Assembly: GCF_014654205.1 (NCBI RefSeq)
Contig: NZ_BNAW01000035.1
Span: forward strand, 24,736-88,735
Origin: Amycolatopsis bullii
GTDB lineage: Bacteria > Actinomycetota > Actinomycetes > Mycobacteriales > Pseudonocardiaceae
Length of the DNA stretch: 64,000 nucleotides
Direction of reading: 5' to 3'
Each line of letters opens with the position of its first letter. Position 1 is the stretch's first letter. This document shows positions 59,205-64,000 of this stretch, in pieces. The position numbers were made by a program, and so were the translations under genes. Under the pieces are notes generated by a model that had not been told where the DNA came from, did no database searches, and worked only from the letters and a program-made list of their open reading frames with translations.

Positions 59205-60029
59205 CACGAGGGCGATCGCCGCGCCGGCGCCGAGCAGGCCGGCGACCTGGGCCCGGCTCAGCCGTTCGCGCAGGAAGACCAGCGCCAGCAGCACCGGCAC
59301 CGCCGGGTAGAGCGCGGCGAGCACGGTCGCGACCGCCAGCAGCTGCTGCTGGGCCGCGAGCAGGTAGAGCACGATCGCCGCGCTCCCGCACACCCCGGCG
59401 AACGCGGCGGGCGCGCACAGCCGGGCCGGCAGCCGCCACGGCGTCCGGGTCGCCGCGACCAGGCCGGCGACGGCGGCCACCGACACCGCGCGGCTCAACA
59501 CCACCGGCCAGAACCCCGCTTCGGCCGGGATCCGCGAGAGCGCGACGAACTGGACGGCGAAGCCGAGCCCGGCGACGAAGGCGTCCGGAATCCCCGCCGC
59601 GGTCCGGCCGTCCCGGTGTCCGGGCGAGCGCGAGACCAGCCACAACGCCGGTACCGCGCAACAGATCCCGGCGAGCGCGGGCACCGAAAGCCGTTGCCCC
59701 AGCAGGAGGAGGCCGAAGAGGACCGGCAGGACGACGGCGGCGACGTCGCTCGCGGGCACGACCAGGCTCATCGCCCCCTTGCCCATCGCGCGGTAGAGGA
59801 AGGCGACACCGATCCCGGTGCCGGCGCCGGACAGCGCGCCCCAGCCGAGCGCGGCCGCGGTGGGCGCGCCTTCGCCGGCGAACAGAGCGAACGGCACGGT
59901 CGCCACCGTGCCCGCGACCTGCGCGTACAGCGACACGGTCATCCCCGGCGCGCGGCGGGAAACCAGCCCGCTGACGAAGTGCGTGACCCCGAAGCACAAA
60001 GCGGAGACGAGCGCGAGGACGGTGCCCAT
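59193..60029 (-). CDS. EamA/DMT-family transporter
   Basis: 278 residues from ATG 60029, overlapping the MarR stop by one base. Ten membrane helices in two EamA repeats: TVLALVSALCFGVTHFVSGL, ALFAGEGAPTAAALGWGALS, VVPASDVAAVVLPVLFGLLL and a second half ending VLLALVFLRERLSRAQVAGL, LGAGAAIALVSLG. Drug/metabolite exporter family; substrate unknown. Cotranscribed with the MarR gene, which probably represses it. Confidence 0.87.
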   Translation of the reverse strand: MGTVLALVSALCFGVTHFVSGLVSRRAPGMTVSLYAQVAGTVATVPFALFAGEGAPTAAALGWGALSGAGTGIGVAFLYRAMGKGAMSLVVPASDVAAVVLPVLFGLLLLGQRLSVPALAGICCAVPALWLVSRSPGHRDGRTAAGIPDAFVAGLGFAVQFVALSRIPAEAGFWPVVLSRAVSVAAVAGLVAATRTPWRLPARLCAPAAFAGVCGSAAIVLYLLAAQQQLLAVATVLAALYPAVPVLLALVFLRERLSRAQVAGLLGAGAAIALVSLG

Positions 60030-60547
60030 CACGGCGTCCCGGATTCGCGCTGCGCCTGCCCGACCGGGCAGATCCGGTCCTGCGCGACGCAGCCGGGGCG
60101 GTCGCAAAGCCGGCACATCAGGTCACCCGAGCGGACTTCGGCGTGCAGGCCCCGCAACAGCTGCTCCAGCAGCGGCTCCAGAGCGTCCTGATCGGACACT
60201 GCACCCAGGGCGACGGCCAGCACTCGCTGCCGGGCGGCCAGCGCCCGGTGCGCCGCGGACCGCCCCGCGCGGGTGAGCACGACGCCGACCGCGCGGCCGC
60301 TCTTCGCCTGCCGCCGCACCAGCCCGCGGGCTTCCAGCTGGTCGAGCATCCGGGCGCAGGCCGGCTGGCTGAGCCCGATCCGCTGCCCCAGCTCGGTGCC
60401 GCCGAGGCCGGGGAACTCCGCGAGCACCACCAGAGCGGCGGTCCCGCTCAGGCTCACCCCGGCGGCCGCCGCGGCGGCGCTCGTCATCCGGTCGGACAGG
60501 TTCAGCACCGCCGCGCCGAGCAGGTTCGCCAGCCGCGTTTCATGCAT
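60029..60547 (-). CDS. MarR-family regulator with a C-terminal Cys cluster
   Basis: 172 residues. Winged HTH: LVVLAEFPGLGGTELGQRIG, LSQPACARMLDQLEARGLVR and RQAKSGRAVGVVLTRAGR. The tail has C-x2-C-x4-C-x6-C (MCRLCDRPGCVAQDRICPVG), fit for an Fe-S cluster or zinc, so it may sense redox state. It lies divergent to the MFS gene with an 18-base perfect palindrome between them and is coupled to the EamA gene. Confidence 0.87.
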   Translation of the reverse strand: MHETRLANLLGAAVLNLSDRMTSAAAAAAGVSLSGTAALVVLAEFPGLGGTELGQRIGLSQPACARMLDQLEARGLVRRQAKSGRAVGVVLTRAGRSAAHRALAARQRVLAVALGAVSDQDALEPLLEQLLRGLHAEVRSGDLMCRLCDRPGCVAQDRICPVGQAQRESGTP

Positions 60548-60580
60548 TACTCATGCATAGCAGAGGCGATCGGCACGGAC

Positions 60581-60598
60581 AAGGTTGACTTCAACCTT
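60581..60598. promoter_or_regulatory. Palindromic operator AAGGTTGACTTCAACCTT
   Basis: Arms AAGGTTGA and TCAACCTT are exactly complementary around CT, 25 bases before the MFS start and 34 bases from the MarR start. The repeats ATGCAT (60542-60547 and 60553-60558) flank the MarR start. The size, symmetry and position between divergent genes match a MarR operator. Confidence 0.6.
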
Positions 60599-60622
60599 CC
60601 TCGAGCTTTTACCGTCGTCACC

Positions 60623-62017
60623 ATGACCGATCTCCGCACCGACCTGCCGCCGATCCCGCGCGCCGTCTGGATCGCCTCCGGCGTGATGGCCCTCGGCGGC
60701 TTCCTGGGCAACATGGACGCTTCGATCGTCGCGGTCGGCCTCGAATCGATGCGGGACAGCCTCGGCGTCCCGCTCGTCGAGATCCAATGGGTCGCGACGG
60801 CGTACCTGCTGGGTCTTTCGGCCGCGCTCCCGCTCACGCCGTGGCTCGGGCGCAAGTTCGGCGCGGGACGGCTCTGGCTCGCCGCGCTGGCCGCGTTCCT
60901 GCTCACGTCGGTGGCCTGCGCGTTCGCCCCGGACGCGGGCACGCTCATCGCTTTCCGCGCCGTGCAGGGCATGGCCGCCGGCGTCATGGTCACCGCCGGG
61001 CAGACCGTGATCGGGCTGGCCGTCGGCCCGGAACGGCTGGGCCGCACCATGGGCACGCTGGCGCTCGTCGTCGGGCTCGCGCCGGTCGTCGGCCCGAGCA
61101 TCGGTGGCTTCCTGCTCGAACACTTCTCCTGGCCGGTGCTCTTCTGGCTCAACGTCCCGATCGGCCTGCTCGCGTTCGGTCTCGCCCTGCGCTATGTGCC
61201 GCGCGGCGACCGGCAGCAGCCGCCGCCGATGGACTGGCGCGGCTTGGCCATGGTGTCGCTCGGCCTGCCGCTGCTGGTGTACGGGCTCACCGAACTCGGC
61301 GCGCCCGGCTCGCTCGACATCGCGCTCGCGGCCATCGGTGCCGCCGCCATGGGCGTGTTCACGTGGTGGTCGCTGCGCACCCGGCACCCGGTGCTGCAGC
61401 TGCGGCTCGCCGCGCGGCCGGTGCTGGGTTCCGCGCTCGCCTCCGTACTGCTCGGCGGCGCCGGGATGTTCGGCGCCGTGCTGCTCCTGCCGCTGTGGTT
61501 CCAGCTCCGGCTCGGGGCCGGGACCGCCGAGTCGGGCGTCCTGCTCGCGCCGATGGGGCTGGCCACCGCGGTGTTCGTGTTCGTGGCCGGGCGGCTGACC
61601 GATCGCCACGGCGGCGGGACCGTCGCGCTCACCGGGTCGCTGGTGGTGCTGGCGAGCACCGTGCCGCTGCCGTGGCTCGGCCCGGACTCGCCGATGTGGG
61701 TCATCCAGGCCCTGCTCGTGGTCCGCGGCGCCGGGCTCGGGCTGTCGATCATCCCCGCGTCGACGGCGGCGTACGCCTCGGTCGACGCCCTCGAGCTCGG
61801 ACACGCGACCGCGCTGGTGAACATCGTGCTGCGCGTGGGCGGCGCACTCGGTGGCGCGCTGTGCGTGATCGTGCTTTCCCAGGGCCTGGCCGACGGCCCG
61901 GCGACCGGGTTCGGCTGGGCCTTCGGCGTGCTGGCGGCGCTGTGCGTGCTCGGCTCGCTGGCGGCGGCCTGGGTCCGGCGGGCCGAGCGGTCGTCCACAG
62001 TGGACGCGAAGGCGTGA
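60623..62017 (+). CDS. MFS transporter, DHA2-type multidrug exporter
   Basis: 464 residues, about 14 membrane helices. Motif signs: ASGVMALGGFLGNMDASIVA with the D1 motif, TPWLGRKFGAGRLWLAALAA (motif A), and RAVQGMAAGVMVTAGQTVIG (motif C-like region). DHA2 family pumps extrude drugs using the proton gradient. It is regulated by the divergent MarR through the palindrome between them. Confidence 0.88.
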   Translation: MTDLRTDLPPIPRAVWIASGVMALGGFLGNMDASIVAVGLESMRDSLGVPLVEIQWVATAYLLGLSAALPLTPWLGRKFGAGRLWLAALAAFLLTSVACAFAPDAGTLIAFRAVQGMAAGVMVTAGQTVIGLAVGPERLGRTMGTLALVVGLAPVVGPSIGGFLLEHFSWPVLFWLNVPIGLLAFGLALRYVPRGDRQQPPPMDWRGLAMVSLGLPLLVYGLTELGAPGSLDIALAAIGAAAMGVFTWWSLRTRHPVLQLRLAARPVLGSALASVLLGGAGMFGAVLLLPLWFQLRLGAGTAESGVLLAPMGLATAVFVFVAGRLTDRHGGGTVALTGSLVVLASTVPLPWLGPDSPMWVIQALLVVRGAGLGLSIIPASTAAYASVDALELGHATALVNIVLRVGGALGGALCVIVLSQGLADGPATGFGWAFGVLAALCVLGSLAAAWVRRAERSSTVDAKA

Positions 62018-62099
62018 TTCACCTGGGAAGTTGGCGGGATCGCCGGATCGGTGCTTTCCTGGAGCCGGTCAAGCACTGTCGGTAGGGGGAGGACGGGCG

Positions 62100-63584
62100 A
62101 TGGCGGGGGTCGGCAACCGGCTGGTGACGGCCGTGGCGGTGACCACGGTCTTGGGGAGCCTGCTGGCGGCGACGCCGGCATCGGCCGCGGAATCCGTCGA
62201 CTGGCAGCCGTGCGCCGGCGCGCCCGGCGTCGACTGCGGCACGGTGACCGTGCCGGTGGACTGGGCACACCCGGACCGGGGCACCACCACCGTCGCGCTC
62301 GCGAGGCGCAAGGCCACCGACCCGCAGGCCCGGATCGGCTCGGTGCTGATGGACCCGGGCGGCCCCGGCGGTTCGGGCACCGAGGAGGTCAAGAGCGGCT
62401 GGTCGCTCTCTCCCGAGATCACCCGGCGGTTCGACACCGTGGGGTTCGACCCGCGCGGCGTCGGCGCCAGCGCCCAGATCAAGTGCGGGCTCGACGAACT
62501 GATCGCGGACTACCCGCCGATGCCGCGCAACCAGGCCGAGTTCGAGCAGCTCGCGACGCACAACCGCAATCTCGGCGAGAGCTGCACCCGGCTCACCGGA
62601 CCGCTGGCGCAATTCGGCGACACCAAGAGCGTCGCGCGGGACATGGACGTCATCCGCCGTGCGCTCGGCGAGCAGAAGCTGACCTACTACGGCGTTTCGT
62701 ACGGCACGCTGATGGGCCAGCAGTACGCGGAACTGTTCCCGGACAAGGTCCGCGCGCTCGTGCTGGACAGCAACATGGACCACGCGCAGTTCACCGCGTG
62801 GGACTTCATCATGAGCGAAACCCGCTCGCTCCAGGCGGAGTTCGGCGAATTCGCCGCCTGGTGCGGCCGGACGCCGAGCTGCGCACTGCACGGGCGGGAC
62901 GTCTCCGGGGTGACGCGCGACCTGCAGGACAAAGCCGCGCGCGGCGAGCTGACGGACCCGCGAAGCGGTGAGCAGGTCACGCCACTGACGCTCGTTTCGA
63001 TCATCCAGAGCAACTTCTACGGCCCGACCTGGGATCGGCTCGCGTCGGTGCTCAAGTCCTTCGCCGACGGCACCGAGGCTTCGGCACAGCTGCGCGCGGA
63101 CATCCCGGTCAACTACGTCACCCCCAGCGTGCTCTGCGACGACTGGCGCCTGCCCGTGCACAACGTCGCCGAACTCGAGGTGTATCGCCGCGCGGCCGCG
63201 GCACTCGCCCCGGACGTCAAGCTCAACCCGCTGGGCTGGGCGTCGGTCACCAGCTGCATCGGCTGGCCGAACCGGACGAGCAACCCGCAGCGTCCGCTGC
63301 AGATCCACGGCGCACCACCGCTATTGCTGCTGAGCAGCCGCCACGACCCGGCGACGCCGTACGCGTGGTCGCAATCCGTGGCCCGGCAGACGGGCGGCAC
63401 CCTGCTCACCTACGACGGCTGGGGCCACGGTGCGTACTTCAAGAACAGCTCCTGCGTGACCAAGGCGACCGACGACTACCTGATCACCGGAAGGCTTCCG
63501 GCGCCAGGCACGCATTGCGCGGCCGTCGAACCGGGGACGACGACGGCTCTGATCGCCCGGCCGCCCTCGACGATCGGTTTCTGA
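62100..63584 (+). CDS. Secreted alpha/beta hydrolase of the TAP-like peptidase family
   Basis: 494 residues from ATG 62100 (GGGGAGG seven bases upstream) with a Sec signal (VTAVAVTTVLGSLLAATPAS, cleavage near ASA-AE). Tripeptidyl-aminopeptidase pattern: SVLMDPGGPGGSGTEE oxyanion loop, FDPRGVGASA, nucleophile YYGVSYGTLMGQQYAELFPD (Ser), and the C-terminal TAP-like domain with Asp in SSRHDPATPYA and His in YDGWGHGAYFKNSSC. It is a secreted aminopeptidase of the Streptomyces Tap type, likely acting on peptides outside the cell. Confidence 0.88.
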   Translation: MAGVGNRLVTAVAVTTVLGSLLAATPASAAESVDWQPCAGAPGVDCGTVTVPVDWAHPDRGTTTVALARRKATDPQARIGSVLMDPGGPGGSGTEEVKSGWSLSPEITRRFDTVGFDPRGVGASAQIKCGLDELIADYPPMPRNQAEFEQLATHNRNLGESCTRLTGPLAQFGDTKSVARDMDVIRRALGEQKLTYYGVSYGTLMGQQYAELFPDKVRALVLDSNMDHAQFTAWDFIMSETRSLQAEFGEFAAWCGRTPSCALHGRDVSGVTRDLQDKAARGELTDPRSGEQVTPLTLVSIIQSNFYGPTWDRLASVLKSFADGTEASAQLRADIPVNYVTPSVLCDDWRLPVHNVAELEVYRRAAAALAPDVKLNPLGWASVTSCIGWPNRTSNPQRPLQIHGAPPLLLLSSRHDPATPYAWSQSVARQTGGTLLTYDGWGHGAYFKNSSCVTKATDDYLITGRLPAPGTHCAAVEPGTTTALIARPPSTIGF

Positions 63585-63643
63585 GCCTTCGTGGCTGTTC
63601 CGGGGTGCGGACAGTCGCATGTGGACATACCCCGTCGAGTGAT

Positions 63644-63657
63644 GAACTCGTGTTCGA
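63644..63657 (+). promoter_or_regulatory. LexA-type (SOS) box before the DUF222 gene
   Basis: GAAC-TCGT-GTTCGA at 63644-63657 matches the actinobacterial LexA pattern GAAC-N4-GTTC and is part of a palindromic stretch. It ends 20 bases before the ATG of the DUF222 gene. REP13E12-type genes in mycobacteria carry SOS boxes, so DNA-damage induction is expected. Confidence 0.6.
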
Positions 63658-63676
63658 TGGTCGGTAGCTTGGAGGT

Positions 63677-64000
63677 ATGACCAGCGACGCGACTGTGTGT
63701 TCTTCCGAGGCGGTGGCTTTTGCCGACCGCGTCGGGGAGTTCGTCGCGTGCATGCGGTCGGCTGAGGCGGGGCTTGGGGCGTTGCTGGTGGAGATCGAGC
63801 AGCGCGGGGTGATGGAGGTGTTCGGGTATCGCTCTGTCGCGCGGTTGTTGGAACATCTCGCCGATATTCCCAAGGCTGCTGCTGAGCGGATGGTGAAGCG
63901 CGCCCGCTTGCTCAACCCGGGCTGTAACCTCGATGGCAGCCCGATCCCCGCTTTGGCGCCCGCCACCGGTGCTGCTGCTCTCGCGGGGCAGTTGAGCAAC
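63677..64000 (+). CDS. DUF222/13E12-family protein, N-terminal part
   Basis: 108 codons inside the window from ATG 63677 with GGAGG upstream; the gene runs on beyond 64000. The sequence starts MTSDATVCSSEAVAFADRVG and then has MRSAEAGLGALLVEIEQRGV and VARLLEHLADIPKAAAERMV, the DUF222 helical pattern. Full-length members usually end in an HNH endonuclease domain, not visible here. A LexA-type box lies directly upstream. Confidence 0.8.
   Translation, partial: MTSDATVCSSEAVAFADRVGEFVACMRSAEAGLGALLVEIEQRGVMEVFGYRSVARLLEHLADIPKAAAERMVKRARLLNPGCNLDGSPIPALAPATGAAALAGQLSN

Overview
The window is very GC-rich (about 70%), densely packed actinobacterial chromosome. A complete Mce lipid-transport operon, many F420- and LLM-type oxidoreductases, PucR, TetR and HxlR regulators, frequent GTG starts with 4-base start/stop overlaps, and a DUF222/13E12 gene with a LexA-type box together suggest a mycolata-related or pseudonocardial actinomycete. 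Amycolatopsis is the best guess, but that is inference from style and not from a marker gene. No rRNA, tRNA, CRISPR array, insertion sequence or prophage was seen.

Layout, left half (1-31 kb). Two PucR-type regulators lead into a large inverted-repeat block. A long leftward transcription unit (15194 to 1535) then encodes two secreted paralogous proteins, two YrbE permeases, six MCE-domain proteins, two Mce-associated proteins and, in the same unit, a shortened FAAL/FadD32-like AMP ligase and a KR-like protein. To its right are a rightward DrrAB-type ABC exporter and a second leftward operon (28966 to 17202). That operon holds two PUFA/enediyne-like iterative PKS proteins (NPD-KS-AT-ACP-KR and KS-AT-DH-PPTase), a discrete ACP, an alpha/beta hydrolase and a glycosyltransferase. 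A divergent SDR and a catalytically degenerate aldo-keto reductase complete the locus. The simplest reading is a locus that makes, glycosylates, exports and traffics a specialised lipid, with Mce as part of the same system.

Layout, middle (31-47 kb). A TPR-CHAT protease-like protein is encoded behind a 52-residue Cys-containing small protein, with a hairpin between them. This pair is the second strong candidate for an undescribed system. It is followed by a serine hydrolase, a VOC protein, a repeat-rich non-coding stretch, an unrecognised coiled-coil protein with a Nudix partner, a DHPS-like plus RibD-like pair, a membrane protein-aminotransferase-kinase operon, a TetR-LLM pair with shared boxes, and a deazaflavin nitroreductase-hemerythrin fusion.

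Layout, right (47-64 kb). This part is mostly catabolic and regulatory: acyl-CoA synthetase, epoxide hydrolase, DHFR-like protein, an operon of SRPBCC, LLM and molybdopterin oxidoreductase, HxlR, cupin, GlxA-type AraC and TetR regulators, GNAT, a secreted beta-propeller protein, a small protein with a strongly structured leader, an EamA transporter, a MarR-MFS divergent pair with a perfect palindrome, a secreted TAP-like peptidase, and the start of a DUF222 gene that runs off the window.
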